Part shown: piece after piece, positions 23,811 through 34,181 of the stretch
Numbering within the stretch: the first letter of the stretch is position 1
How the letters are laid out: each line of letters starts with the position of its first letter
Origin: Heloderma charlesbogerti
Lineage: Eukaryota > Chordata > Lepidosauria > Squamata > Helodermatidae
Direction: 5' to 3'
DNA: 64,000 nucleotides
NCBI GenBank assembly: GCA_026122225.1
Contig: JANEZZ010003061.1
Coordinates: forward strand, 806,001 to 870,000
The notes under the pieces: model-generated
The model's input: only the letters and a program-made list of their open reading frames with translations
Told to the model about the DNA's origin: nothing
Databases searched by the model: none
Program-made: the position numbers and the translations under genes

Positions 23811-23841
<31 letters not shown>
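23811..23841. repeat. (CTTT)n microsatellite
   Basis: About eight CTTT units, continuing into a C/T-rich run to 23850. Confidence 0.92.
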
Positions 23842-26280
23842 CTTTTCTTTTCCTTATGCAGAGAGAGGCACAGACCTCTCTGCACAGAGAAAAGGACTCA
23901 GCCAGCTCTTGCAGGGGCCAGCTCCTGCAAGCCCCAGCCAAATCCAGGGGAATCCCTCTGTTATCTCCAGTCTCTGGTTGGAGATAACAAAGGGATTTCC
24001 CTTCACACTGCTCACCTTCCCATTAGAACCACTCTTCCATTGGAATCCTCTTATTATGTCTGATCAGAGGTTGGAGATAACATGGAGGTTCAATCCAGGT
24101 GGTGGGGCTTAGGGAAGTGAGGGGGAGGAGCTTTCCCTCCCCTAGTCTATATGGATCACAAGCAGAGCTGCTGAGTTGTGAGTTGTGTGCATGTGTAAAA
24201 AGAAGGCGGGTGGAGAGCAGAGATGAGAGGAGGCAGGGACTCCGCATCCTCTTAAAGCCCCAAGCCTAGGGCCAACTCTGTAAAGTCTGGCTTCACCATT
24301 CAGACGCCAATTCTCACCTACTTCCATTCCCAACTTTTGGTGCTGCCAAAGCAGATTGCTCCACCCTGCTTTGTAATATATATTACAAAGATTAGTTAAA
24401 ATAAAGGAAAGCCTTCAAATGTTCCCTCAACATCCACTCCCTGACATCTATTCCCTAGACTGATTTCAAAGATTCCTTTGACGCATGCCCTTGTAACTTA
24501 AACATTGTGTTGCATTTATCCAGTCTTCACCATTACAGTTATAAATGTCCAGAAAATTTAGAAAAGGAGCACCATTTTGTGTGTGGGGGGGAAACTATTT
24601 CTAGAATCCTTGAGCTGTGTGTACCAGGTCTGTCAGCCTTTGCATAGTTGCTATGCAGATATTTGTCCAATGCAAAATTGTAGGTGTTTGAGCATCCTCC
24701 CAGTTTGGTGCTTTGCTACGATTAGTGTGCTAATTAAAAAATCTTTACAACTATAGCAATCTGCTTCTTTCCATCCACCATTTAATAGTATCTCAGACAT
24801 CACCTTAAGTGGAATATCATGCCCTGTTAACTTTTTGGATCATTTCTTTTATATGTTTCCAAAATCTCTGAATCTTTTAGCAGAAGCACCATACAAGTGA
24901 AAATGTGCCATTTCCAACACACATCCTTTTTTCTTATTTTTTGGCAAATACTTTTGAGTGTGTACTGGAATGATACACTCATAATTTTATAGGTAATTTT
25001 ATTTAACAAGCTACTTAGCAAAATAGACGCATCGTGTAGTCTTTGCGACCCAGCCACCACATGCTTCGTGTCAGACCCCACAGGCATAGAGAATGGGTTA
25101 TTGGAGATCAGGACCTCTGGTGGTTGATGCAGGGAGTCACACAATGATTTTAAATCCATATCTGTTTATTATATAGATTCTAGACATCTCCGAGTATCCT
25201 AATTAGGAGAATATTCAGCTCTTGTGATGCAAAAAGGTCCAGTTTTTCCTGCTTAAATACAGTTTAGCATAATCAAGTCCTAATATATTCTCTTACAGTT
25301 GCAGACAGAGAATAAGCTATATCTTAATCTGATCGTGATCATTATGTGCTGATTGATTCAGGTGAGGGTAGGGTATTACAGAGCAGCTTGAGAGAAGGAT
25401 TTCAGAAGTGCAGATCAGGAGGTGCCTGATTCAGCACTAGGAGTTGAGGGTTTTGATAATTTCATCCCCAGTATGTGTCCTTTTCAAAGCAGCATGTTGA
25501 GGAATTAATCAATTGGAGAGGATGAGTCATGGTGGCAGGCTTTAGGAGTCAAGAATAAGAGACCGTCCAGGACAGAGTCAAGGGTTCAAAATGGAACTGG
25601 GCAGACTTGGACCAGTGATCTCCAGACTAGTAATTTCTACCACACAGGCTAGCATGTATACTTTACCATATATCTCCCCAATCTTCTTCTTCTAATGATT
25701 TATCCAAATCCATCTCCCCAAATGCATATCTCTCCCCCCCCTCCAGTTTTCTATCTGATTTGCCTGCTGATTATTTTAGTTTCTATTATCTGTTGGCTTT
25801 CATGAAGACTTAATTTCTTAAATCCTTAGTCTAAGAACTATGTGTGTGCATATATAAACTTTAATCTGAACTTGTTCTCAGGTAGGAGGACAATTTCACT
25901 TACTCATTGATTTTACTGATCTTTCTTATGAACAACTAGAGCAGTTTCTCTCTGCCCACATGATAGATTCTATGTGCTTTGTTGTGAGCTGCAACCCACC
26001 AGAGAATTATGTAGGGAAAACAAACCTGTTTCACTTTCCTCAAAACCTTTTATGACTGACATGATAGGGGTTTGCATTGCCTTATGTTACCTTAAGACTT
26101 TTTGATATATAGAAACAGACTCTGGTATATCCTTTAAGACACACTTACTTATACTGACACATGATTACCATAGAGAGTGATGAGCTGGACTGGGAGGGAG
26201 GGGATGAGTAGTTTATAGAGACAGAGAAATAGGCAGCCTGGTGCTGTCCAGATGTTTTAGACTATAACTCCCATAATCTC

Positions 26281-26474
26281 CAGTGGAGGCTGGTGGCTCC
26301 GATGTCAGTGGGGCAGTGAATGTACTCTGGGTTTCAGTCAGAACTCCAAAGGAGCTATCCAAGGTGCTGAATCCTGTCCCCAGAATGGGAAGGAACTATG
26401 CTCCTTTAGAGTTCTGACTGAAACTTGGAGTGATTTCACCACCCCACTGACATTGGAGCCACCAACCTCCACTG
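26281..26474. mobile_element. Palindromic hAT-type MITE (CAGTGGAGGCTGG family)
   Basis: CAGTGGAGGCTGGTGGCTCC to the inverted ggagccaccaacctccactg. Flanks ATAATCTC (26273-26280) and ATGATCTC (26475-26482) agree at seven of eight bases. It lies 274 bp before the coding exon at 26749. Confidence 0.82.
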
Positions 26475-26748
26475 ATGATCTCCATTGATAATCCCTTACC
26501 ATTGGCTATGCTAACTAAGGTCAGTGAGTTAGTCCAAAACATCTGGAGGGCACCAGCTTGTACCTCCTATATAGTGTTTAACATTTATAGGAAGTTAGGT
26601 TGCCATGATTTAAGAGTTAATTATTCCCCTTGAGCATAGGAAATATGCTGTGTACTCCCCCCCCCAATCACATTAAGATGACATCACAAATGAAAATTCA
26701 CATTCAGTTCACAATTTGCTAACCGATCAGCATTTCTTTGTCTTTCAG

Positions 26749-26865
26749 AATGTCGTGTAGTGAAATCCACTTCCTATACCAAAATAGCATCGACATCACG
26801 TAGGAGCACTACCAAGAGCCCAGGGCCATCTAGACGCAGCAAATCTCCAGCATCTACCAGCTCAG
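26749..26865 (+). CDS. DCLK1: DCLK1 internal coding exon (linker after second doublecortin domain)
   Basis: A 117-bp exon. A pyrimidine-rich tract ending in CAG (26747-26748) precedes it and GTAAAG follows. It opens with AA, completing a split Glu codon, then reads 38 codons starting [16 protein letters not shown] and ending in a basic Ser/Pro stretch ([16 protein letters not shown]), and closes with a single G (phase 1). From memory this is nearly identical to mammalian DCLK1 just after the second doublecortin domain; DCX has a related but clearly different sequence here. The segment is a disordered, phosphorylatable S/P linker between the microtubule-binding tandem doublecortin domains and the C-terminal part. 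The exons for the doublecortin domains are not seen upstream in this window. The protein acts on microtubules in neurons and progenitor cells. Exon number (5 in the usual mammalian scheme) is from memory. Confidence 0.95.
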
Positions 26866-27153
26866 GTAAAGCTGTTTATATAAACTTAAGTACATAAACT
26901 CTTGAAGGCAAACTTTCAAAGGACTGGTTTTGGTGATAGTTCTAGGCTTCATAAACTACTTTGCTACTTCGTTTCTGGCTTGCTTTAAGTTAGAGTTCTC
27001 TCATTACGTCCAAATGTTAGTTAAGCCAGAATTTAAGTACTGCTTGAGGGGTGAGCGCTTGCTGCAATACATACACTTTGGTCGATGTGAACTGGTCCGT
27101 TGTCTCTTTGTTGTCAATGTATGAAGGCTTTTGACAGGCTTTAAAGCAATCTT

Positions 27154-27181
27154 AGTATGTATGTATGTATGTATGTATGTA
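27154..27181. repeat. (GTAT)n microsatellite
   Basis: Seven GTAT units, followed by an AT-rich stretch. Confidence 0.9.
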
Positions 27182-28018
27182 TTATATTTTTATATTTATT
27201 TATATTTACTTATATAAATGTTTGTTTATTTTATTTTTAATCTGCCAAATAACAAATGTTTTCTGGGGGGATTACAAAAATCTAAGGGAATAAAATAATT
27301 CTACAAGAACAAAATGAGATTTAACTGAGATTGCTTAGAAGTTTCCTGTTGCAACACGGTAACTGAGTAATTGATGACTTTTCATTATTTGAATGTCATT
27401 ATGAATATTTATTGGCGACTGAACAACAACAACAAAATGCATATATACCTAAGAATGGGACCTAAAGAGGACATATGGGTATATGTTGTTATTGTTTTTA
27501 ATGCAGAATAATAAACATCTCTTGCCTACTATGGACAGTGAAATATAGTCATAAATAATATTTTTTTTTCTTAAAATCACTTAGTGCTACATATAATAGA
27601 AGTAAAGTTTAGGGGAGATACAAAACTATCTTCTGGATTTTGAGTGGTGTGCTTTTAATCAGAATTTTGAGCTCCTTGCAAAATTCTGGAAAATGTTTCC
27701 TCGGGCCACTCTTCAACCTGTGGCAACATGATGTTTTGGCAGTGGACTTGGGCTAGAATGGAGACGTTTGCCTCATTCTGATAGAAGTATTCATAAATAG
27801 AAGTATTAATAAAAGTGTATACTGCAATAGGGTTGCCTTTTCTTTTTCTCCTCTCCCTTTAACAGGAATCTGACACACACAAATTCAACAGATGACGCTT
27901 TTTCAAGTGTAGTACGTGATAAAAAATGCTTCCCCTGCTCAATTTCAGTGGTGGCTGGTGGCTCTGATTTTGGTGGGGTTGCCAATCCATTCTGGGTTTC
28001 AGTCAGAACCAGCCAGAA

Positions 28019-28046
28019 CTCAGAGAGAGAGAGAGAGAGAGAGAGC
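28019..28046. repeat. (GA)n microsatellite at a nested-element junction
   Basis: About 13 GA units between the left arm of the hAT MITE and the Harbinger-like element. Confidence 0.9.
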
Positions 28047-29056
28047 AATCCTATGGCCCCTAAACAGTGTCGGGGGGCATAGGATTGTTTGGTATTCTAG
28101 GTCAGAGACAGGGCTCCAACCTCAGAGCCGGTAAAACATGCTCCCCACCCCCTCCCCGCATAGCCAGCATGGAGAGAACTGCGCTGGTTACCTCTCCACG
28201 CTCAGAGATGGGGGAAAGGGAGTGGTCCCAGGGGCGGGAAGGAGAATGGGGAAACTGCATTATGCAGCTTCTTCAGCTCCTCACACTAGCCTTACACCTT
28301 CTTACGCGAGGCTTCTTACACTAGCCTCCCATCTGCTCCAAACTGTTTGTAAGGCCCCAGGCCTGTAAGCAAGTTACCAGTAGTTTTAGAGAGACTTAGA
28401 TATCCATAATGCTCTCTGCTTTGGTTCATTAGCTGCAGTTTTCTTGCTAGTGGGCATCTTAGCTTGTAAGATGAGTCAAAGGTTGATATCGCCGTCACAG
28501 CACATTCCATGCTAACGAGCTCTGGTACCACTTATCTTAACAGAGCCTAGGATGTGCCTGAGAGGTGAGGCTATGTAGATGCTAAGCTACAGGTGTCTGG
28601 TGGGAAAATTCTGATTGCTTTCCTCCTCACCAAGCACTGTTAGTCTATGCTGGGAAAGTTGCAGATGAATGCTAATTAACTCTTTTTCCTGTCATGCTGC
28701 CTCACTGCTAACATGTATGGTATAAAACCCATCTTACCTCATGGCTCTGAGTTCAGACAAGCTGTCTGATCCAGCCATTGGGTATGCCTGTGCGCTGTAA
28801 GTACTCAATAAAGTCTCCTTGTAAGCAAACCTGGATCTGGCTTATCACTATCTCAGCAGCTCTGAATTCTGGAAGCCCACTGCAGGGGCATACACTGATG
28901 CAGCTAGATGGGCAAAACACTTATCTAGCAAAAATGTGGGGCAGCCAGAGCATGGAGGTAAAGATCGCCTCTGTGCTCTGGCTGCTCTGCATTAGGATAC
29001 TCAGCAGCCTCTGACTTCAGAGGTTGCCAGCTATCAACATAGGATTGCACCATGAG
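28046..29056. mobile_element. Harbinger-like MITE nested in the hAT MITE
   Basis: Ends CAATCCTATGGCCCC and acataggattgcacc match the family at 6725-7117, 49297-49683 and 58357-58806. The right part, read in reverse (gttttgcccatctagctgca), resembles 49297-49683 (tttttgcctgtctagctgca). A GA tract (28019-28046) abuts its left end. An LTR-like sequence interrupts it. Confidence 0.6.
28338..28855 (+). mobile_element. Candidate solo LTR (endogenous retrovirus type)
   Basis: It has the order of an LTR: start near TGTTTGTAAGGCC, TATA box TATAAAA (28721-28727), poly(A) signal AATAAA (28807-28812) 80 bp later, a T/G stretch, and an end near tatctca at 28855. No viral genes are present, as expected for a solo LTR. 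Exact edges and target duplication could not be fixed. It lies inside the Harbinger-like MITE, making a three-level nest. Confidence 0.5.
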
Positions 29057-29689
29057 CTATCCAAGCTGCTGAGCATATTTTGGGGATATGGACAGCCCCA
29101 CCAAAATCAGAGCCACCAGCCTCCACTGCTGAAGTTGTCCATTTGTTAATTTATATTTATTTAAAATATTTATACATATTTATTTATTTATTTAAAATAA
29201 AATAAGTTCGTGACAGCGAAGGGCCGTGAAAGCGGAGTATAGTCAGACATTTTCCTGTTGGATAGGATCCCATGGCTAGAAATTCTGAATGAAAAAACAG
29301 ATCAAGAGGGACTGGAGATTTTGAAAAATGTATTACTTAAAGTACAGTCACAAATGATTCTAATGAGGAGGAAAAATAGGAGACTTGTAAAGAACCCTGA
29401 GTGGCTATACAGGACGCTCTCCAAGACATTTAAAGGATATATGTACAGGAGATGAAAGTGGTGTCCTATAACAAAGGAGAAATACAACCGAGTAGCCCCA
29501 GCCTGTAAGGACTGTGTCAAGAAGGCAAAGTCCCAGAATGAGCCAAGGTTTTTTTGGTGTGTGTGTGGGGGGGTGCTAAAAACAACAAAGGGATTATGTT
29601 TGGAGCAAGAATAAGAACAAGGATGAGTTAGCTCCGCTGCTTAAGGAAGATGGTGACATGTTAAACAGATGATGGCGAGAAGGCAGAAA

Positions 29690-30109
29690 TAGGGATGTTG
29701 GAGAAATCTGCAGTGGAACAAAATGAGTTCAGATTTTTATGAATCCAACCCATGGATTCCACAGTGGACCGGCTTTCCCCCTATCAGGCAGATTCCACAG
29801 ACTTCACTTACAGACCTTTTTTCTAACTTCGGAAGTTCATCTTATAAAAATATGCAAGGATTAAAAAAAAAAACCAGCTGGAAATTCCCCCATAAACTAA
29901 AGTGTAAAATGACCAGGGGTGGGGTGGGGGGAGATTGACACATTTTGTTGGAATTTGCGCATTTTTGCACATATGAAGGTTTCCAAATTGCACAGATTCG
30001 GAAACAAAAAAAATTCCAGTTCCATGGATGGATGGAGAATGGAATGAGAGGCACCTAACAACCCACGAAACACGGACAGAATGGATTTTACACAATCTGT
30101 ACATCCCTG
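29690..30109. mobile_element. hAT-type MITE (TAGGGATGT family) nested in the CR1-like LINE
   Basis: Starts TAGGGATGTTGGAGAAATCTG and ends cacaatctgtACATCCCTG, matching inverted termini. The same family occurs at about 48000-48395 and 61394-61816, where an 8-bp duplication is clear. Here the flanks (GGCAGAAA and GGTGGAAC) agree at five of eight positions. Internal frames are chance. Confidence 0.75.
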
Positions 30110-30233
30110 GGTGGAACTACTCCACTCCAGTTTTGCCCCAGCCTTCTCCCACAAGGGAAGTGTGTTTAACCTAAGACCAATAGAACAGATCATATAAGGA
30201 GCAACTCGCAGCCTAGGATAGGTTCGGAAAGGT

Positions 30234-30245
30234 TAGAGAACACCT
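30234..30245. repeat. Left target-site duplication of the Bov-B insertion
   Basis: TAGAGAACACCT; its identical partner is at 32564-32575. It belongs to the host CR1-like LINE sequence. Confidence 0.93.
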
Positions 30246-30253
30246 GTTGTTGT

Positions 30254-30913
30254 TCAGTCGTTAAGTCGTGTCCGACTCTTCGTGACCCCATGGACCAGAG
30301 CACGCCAGGCCTTCCTGTCCTGCGCTCTCTCCCGGAGCATGCTCAAGTTCATATTCATTGCATTGGTGATGCTATCTAGCCATCTCATCCTCTGCCGTCC
30401 CCTTCTCCTTTTGCCTTCCATCTTTCCCAGCATCAGGGTCTTTTCCAGGGAGTTTTCTCTTCGCATTAGGTGGCCAAAATATTTGAGCTTCAGCTTCAGT
30501 ATCTGTCCTTCCAATGAGCAGTCAGGGTTGATTTCCTTTAGGATGGACTGATTTGACCTCCTTGCAGTCCAGGAGACTCATAAGAGTCTTCTCCAGCACC
30601 ACAGTTCGAAAGCATCAATTCTTCGGCGCTCAGCCTTCCTTATATTCCTTATAGTCCAGCTCTCACAGCCATACATTACTACTGGGAAAACCATAGCTTT
30701 GATTATGCGGAACTTTGTCGGCAAGGTGATGTCTCTGCTTCTTACTATGCTGTCTAGGTTTGCCATAGCTTTCCTCCCAACGAGCAAGCGTCTTTTAATT
30801 TCATGGCTACAGTCACTGTCTGCAGTGATCTTGGAGCCCAAGAAAATGAAATCTGTCACTGCTTCCATTTCTTCCCCTTCTATATGCCAGGAAGTGATGG
30901 GGCCAGGTGCCAT
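30254..30913 (-). pseudogene. Bov-B ORF2: C-terminal region
   Basis: After the poly-A frameshift the frame continues MAPGPITSWHIEGEEMEAV, with FLGSKITADSDCSHEIKRRL and MYGCESWTIRN, typical RTE thumb and C-terminal sequence. An in-frame TGA near 30566-30577 (LL-stop-VSW) replaces Arg, again consistent with CGA-to-TGA. Beyond it the frame reads NQSILKEINPDCSLEGQILK and FGHLMRRENSLEKTLMLGK, ending just inside the 3' tail. Confidence 0.88.
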
Positions 30914-31432
30914 GATCTTAGTTTTTTTTTAATGTTGAGTTTCAAACCAGCTTTTGCACTCTCCACTTTCACGCTCAACAAGAGGCTCTTTAGATCCTCT
31001 TCACTTTCTGCCATTAGGGTGGTATCGTCTGCATATCTGAGGTTGTTGATAATTCTCCCGGCAATCTTAATTCCGACCTGTGATTCATCCAAGCCAGCAT
31101 TTCTCATGATGTACTCTGCATATAAGTTAAATAAGCAGGGCGACAATATACAGCCTTGTTGTACTCCTTTCCCAATTTGGAACCAATCGGTTGTTCCATG
31201 TCTGGTTCTTACTGTTGCTTCTTGACCCTTGTATAGGTTTCTCATGAGACAGGTAAGGTGGTCTGGTACTCCCATCTCTTTCAGAATTTGCCACAGTTTG
31301 TTGTGATCCACACAATCAAAGGCTTTAGCGTAGTCAATGAAGCAGAAATAGACGTTTTTCTGGAATTCTCTTGCTTTCTCCATGATGCAGCGAATGTTGG
31401 CGATTTGATCTCTAGTTCCTCTGCCTCTTCAA
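30880..31432 (-). pseudogene. Bov-B ORF2: reverse transcriptase core
   Basis: Contains FIDYAKAFDCVDHNKLW (RT motif A, with catalytic Asp), GVQQGCILSPCLFNLYAE (motif B) and NLRYADDTTLMAE (motif C, catalytic YADD). The frame ends in a run of nine A residues on the minus strand (30922-30930), where relatives appear to have seven, causing a shift out of the LNIKK-TKIMA frame. Catalytic residues are intact, yet the element cannot make a full protein. Confidence 0.9.
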
Positions 31433-32563
31433 AACCCCGCTTGTACTTCCGGTAGTTCTCGGTTCACATACTGCTGAAGCCTAGCTTGTAGGATTTTGAG
31501 CATCACCTTGCTGGCATGTGAAATGAGTGCAATTGTGCGGTAGTTTGAACACTCTTTGGCGTTGCCCTTCTTTGGAATTGGAATGTAAACTGACCTTTTC
31601 CAGTCTTGTGGCCACTGTTGAGTGTTCCAAATTTGTTGGCATATTGAATGCAGCACTTTAACAGCATCATCTTTTAGGGTTTTAAATAGCTCAGCTGGAA
31701 TACTGTCATCTGCGCTAGCTTTGTTGTTAGTAATGCTTCCTAAGGCCCACTTGACTTCACTCTCTAGGATGTCCAGCTCAAGTTCAGTGACCACACTATC
31801 ATGGCTATCAGGGACATTCAGATCTTTCCTGTATATTTCTTCTGTGTATTCTTTCCACCTCTTCTTAATCTCATCTGCTTCTGTTAGGTCCCTGCCTTCT
31901 TTGTCCTTTATCATGCCCTTCTTTGCACAAAACGTTCCCTTGAGATCTCCGATTTTCTTGAAGAGATCTCTAGTCTTTCCCATTCTGTTGTTTTCCTCGA
32001 TTTCCTTGCATTGTTCATTTAAGAAGGCCTTCTTGTCTCTCCTTGCTGTTCTCTGGAACTCTGCATTCAGTTGGATATATCTCCCCCTTTCTCCCTTGCT
32101 TTTCGCTTCCCTTCTTTCCTCAGCTACTTGTAAAGTCTCATCAGACAGCCACTTTGCTTTCTTGCATTTCTTTTTCTTTGGGATGGATTGAGTTGCTGCC
32201 TCCTGAACAATGTTACGGACCTCTGTCCATAGTTCCTCAGGCACTCTGTCTATCAGGTCTAATCCCTGAAATCTATTCCTCACCTCCACTGTATATTCAT
32301 AAGGGATATATGATTTAGGTCATACCTGAATGGTTTAGTGGTTTTCCCTACGTTCTTCAATTTAAGCTGAAATTTTGCAATAAGAAGCTCATGATCTGAG
32401 CCACAGTCAGCTCCAGGTCTTGTTTTTACTGACTGTATAGAGCTTCTCCATCTTTGGCTGCAAAGGACATAATCAATCTGATTTCGATATTGACCATCTG
32501 GTGATGTCCATGTGTAGAGTCGCCTCTTGTGCTGTTGGAAAAGAGTGCTTGCTATGATCAGTG
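31429..32563 (-). pseudogene. Bov-B ORF2: endonuclease end and start of reverse transcriptase
   Basis: The upstream piece (minus, about 32563-32285) reads LYTWTSPDGQYRNQIDYVLC and later TRPGADCGSDHELLIAKF, the C-terminal catalytic part of an APE endonuclease with its SDH motif. It passes through a frame change near 32285 into a 286-codon frame containing the RT N-terminal motifs, such as WKRSVYIPIPKKGNAKECSNYRTIALIS and LQQYVNRELPEVQAGF. Near 31432 a one- or two-base indel shifts the frame. The first part of the endonuclease is lost by 5' truncation. Confidence 0.88.
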
Positions 32564-32575
32564 TAGAGAACACCT
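32564..32575. repeat. Right target-site duplication of the Bov-B insertion
   Basis: TAGAGAACACCT, identical to 30234-30245. CR1-like LINE sequence resumes directly after it (agctactttaaatggg). Confidence 0.93.
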
Positions 32576-33329
32576 AGCTACTTTAAATGGGTTCAAGTCT
32601 CTAGGGCCAGTTGAGTTACACCCTAGGGCGCTGAAAGCGTACCTGGACGTTACTTCAGAGCTCTGGGCTGTAATCTTTGAGAAATCTTAAAGAACAGGTG
32701 AGTTGTGGGAAGACTGGAGATGAACAAATGTTGACCCCACCTTCAAAAAGGGGGGAAAGCCAGATCAGGGAAACTACAGACCTGTAAACCTGACATTGAT
32801 ACCAGGCTAGATTCTAGAACAGATTATTAAGCTGTTAGTCTGTGAGCATCTAGAAAATAATTCATTGATTCCCAAGACACAGCATGGTTGTCAAGAATAA
32901 ATCCCTGGGTCAGTAGCCATTTAAAGAAGGTGTGGGGAACACATGTGCTGCTACCATCACACAGGGCGCATGAGAAGAGTTGTCCCTGCACGCTCTGTTT
33001 CCCAGTAGAATTGTTCTCCCACCAGTCCACCAAACAGCTGAGCTGTTTGACTGGCTGGTGGGAGCCTGATTCTTCTGGGAAACAGGCATGCAAGGATCAC
33101 TCCCCTCAAGCGCCCTGTTTCCCAGAAGAACTTGGGAGAGTGCTGGGGGAAAGGGTGCATGAGAAGGGTCATCCCCATGCGCTTTCTCCCCTTGTAGGAT
33201 CACTGCGAGGAGAGTCTTAAAGCCTCTCCCTCCTCCCAGCAATCATGAGTGGGATCACTGGGATAGGGTGGGTGGATTAGGCTTTAACCTTGTCCTCATC
33301 CCAGAGATCTAGATCAAGTGTGTATGTAT

Positions 33330-33350
33330 ATGCGTGTGTGTGTGTGTGTG
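33330..33350. repeat. (GT)n tract
   Basis: gcgtgtgtgtgtgtgtgtg. Confidence 0.88.
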
Positions 33351-33997
33351 CATCTATGAGTGGGTGTGGCTGTACCCGACCACCCACCCAATGCCACATT
33401 CGGTCCCTGGGGCAATAAGGTTGCCTATTCCTGGTTTAAAAGTAGACAGAAGCACTTTGAATTGTACTCAGGAGAGAACATGCAGCTAGTGAAAATGCAG
33501 GTGAGATGTGTTAAAGTGCAGGAGAAGACCAGCAAAAATGGTGCCATCCTTAACAGCAGAATTCTTGCTGCGGAACAGCCCATTGCTTGATATTAGGTAG
33601 GTATGCTGAATTGGTGCAGCAGGTTTGGTGGGCTACCTAAACAGCACCTCCTGTTCCCTTTGTTCAGATCCTTGGTGCTTCTGTCCCAAGGCAAGATATG
33701 GGGAACAGGACCTCCTTGTCTCCACTATCTCTCTTAGCCTGTAATTCCTCTTTTTCCCCCTCTCTTCCCCGTTCGGGATTTTCATTGACATAATTTCTTG
33801 ATGAGTTAAATATTGCCAAATAACAGTGTTATAGTATAATAATATTGTGCTTAATCTAATATAGCCAATTACTGAGTTTTCATCACTTCTGTTTTATCAT
33901 GTGGTTTTGTGTTAAGGAAAAAAACAGCAGCAGCAGAGAAAGTTTCTGGAAATTTGAACGATTCGCTCCCATAAGTATTGTGAGACTGGGAAGTACC

Positions 33998-34141
33998 CAG
34001 TGGAGGCTGGTGGCGCCAGTGTCAGTGGGGCAGTGAATCTACTCTAAGTTTCAGGCAGAACCGGTCAGAACTCTAAAGGAGCTATCCAAGGTGCTTTGCT
34101 TTGCACCTTGGATAGCTCCTTTAGAGTACCAGCTTCCACTG
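33998..34141. mobile_element. Palindromic hAT-type MITE (CAGTGGAGGCTGG family)
   Basis: CAGTGGAGGCTGGTGGCGCC to the inverted cttccactg; centre gctatccaaggtgctttgct and inverse. Flanks GAAGTACC (33990-33997) and GTAGTACC (34142-34149), seven of eight identical. Confidence 0.85.
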
Positions 34142-34181
34142 GTAGTACCCAACGTTGTCTTGATGCTTACTGCCAGTGATG

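Larger units (their letters stand above)
1..26748 (+). other. DCLK1: Upstream DCLK1 intron (partial)
   Basis: Everything before the exon at 26749 is intron of the long form, open at the left edge. I looked for the preceding exon (end of the second doublecortin domain) and did not find it. Stretches where I recognise no gene and no clear repeat: 1-410 (GC-rich, G-rich), 570-2820, 5190-5580, 5645-6720, 7420-8530, 8950-9640, 11500-11820, 12060-13540 except simple repeats, 14700-15080, 18010-19100, 20760-22300, 23570-26270 except a CTTT tract. ORFs of 60-110 codons here match no family I know and behave like chance frames. Confidence 0.8.
27946..29128. mobile_element. hAT-type MITE split by nested insertions
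   Basis: Left end CAGTGGTGGCTGGTGGCTCT and right end gagccaccagcctccactg, with the next segments perfectly inverted (ctctgattttggtgggg and ccccaccaaaatcagag). Relatives are 130-195 bp; this one is 1,183 bp because a Harbinger-like element (about 28046-29056) and an LTR lie inside. Flanks CTCAATTT and CTGAAGTT agree at six of eight positions. Confidence 0.78.
30246..32563 (-). mobile_element. Bov-B (RTE-clade) LINE, 5'-truncated, minus strand
   Basis: The 3' end on the minus strand carries the characteristic Bov-B tail (plus strand: GTTGTTGTTCAGTCGTTAAG, then cgtgtccgactcttcgtgaccccatgga), well known from ruminants and squamates. The copy is flanked by a perfect 12-bp target duplication TAGAGAACACCT (30234-30245 and 32564-32575), so its limits are exact: 2,318 bp, against about 3.2 kb for full length. 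The minus strand encodes the end of an APE-type endonuclease, the reverse transcriptase and the C-terminal region, broken by frameshifts and one stop. Bov-B is the classic LINE with horizontal transfer between reptiles and ruminants. Confidence 0.95.
29205..32892 (+). mobile_element. CR1-like LINE fragment interrupted by two later insertions
   Basis: Three + strand pieces join: 29205-29689, 30110-30233 plus the duplication, and 32576-32892. The last encodes recognisable LINE reverse transcriptase, broken by stops: GPVELHPRALK, then GNYRPVNLT, then LEQIIKLLVCEHLE and TQHGCQE, matching the NYRPVSLTS and SQHGF region of CR1/L2-type LINEs. The first piece encodes the segment before it (VKNPEWLYRTLSK). 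A hAT MITE (29690-30109) and the Bov-B LINE (30246-32563) split it, so it is the oldest of the three. It stops near aagaataaatc at 32892. Confidence 0.75.

Noticed and set aside
23573..24112. 179-codon plus-strand frame
   Set aside because: Contains a translated CTTT microsatellite (FFLSFFLSFF) and no known domain.
1..26748. Search for the preceding doublecortin-domain exon
   Set aside because: No segment encoding the end of the second doublecortin domain was found; it is probably left of the window.
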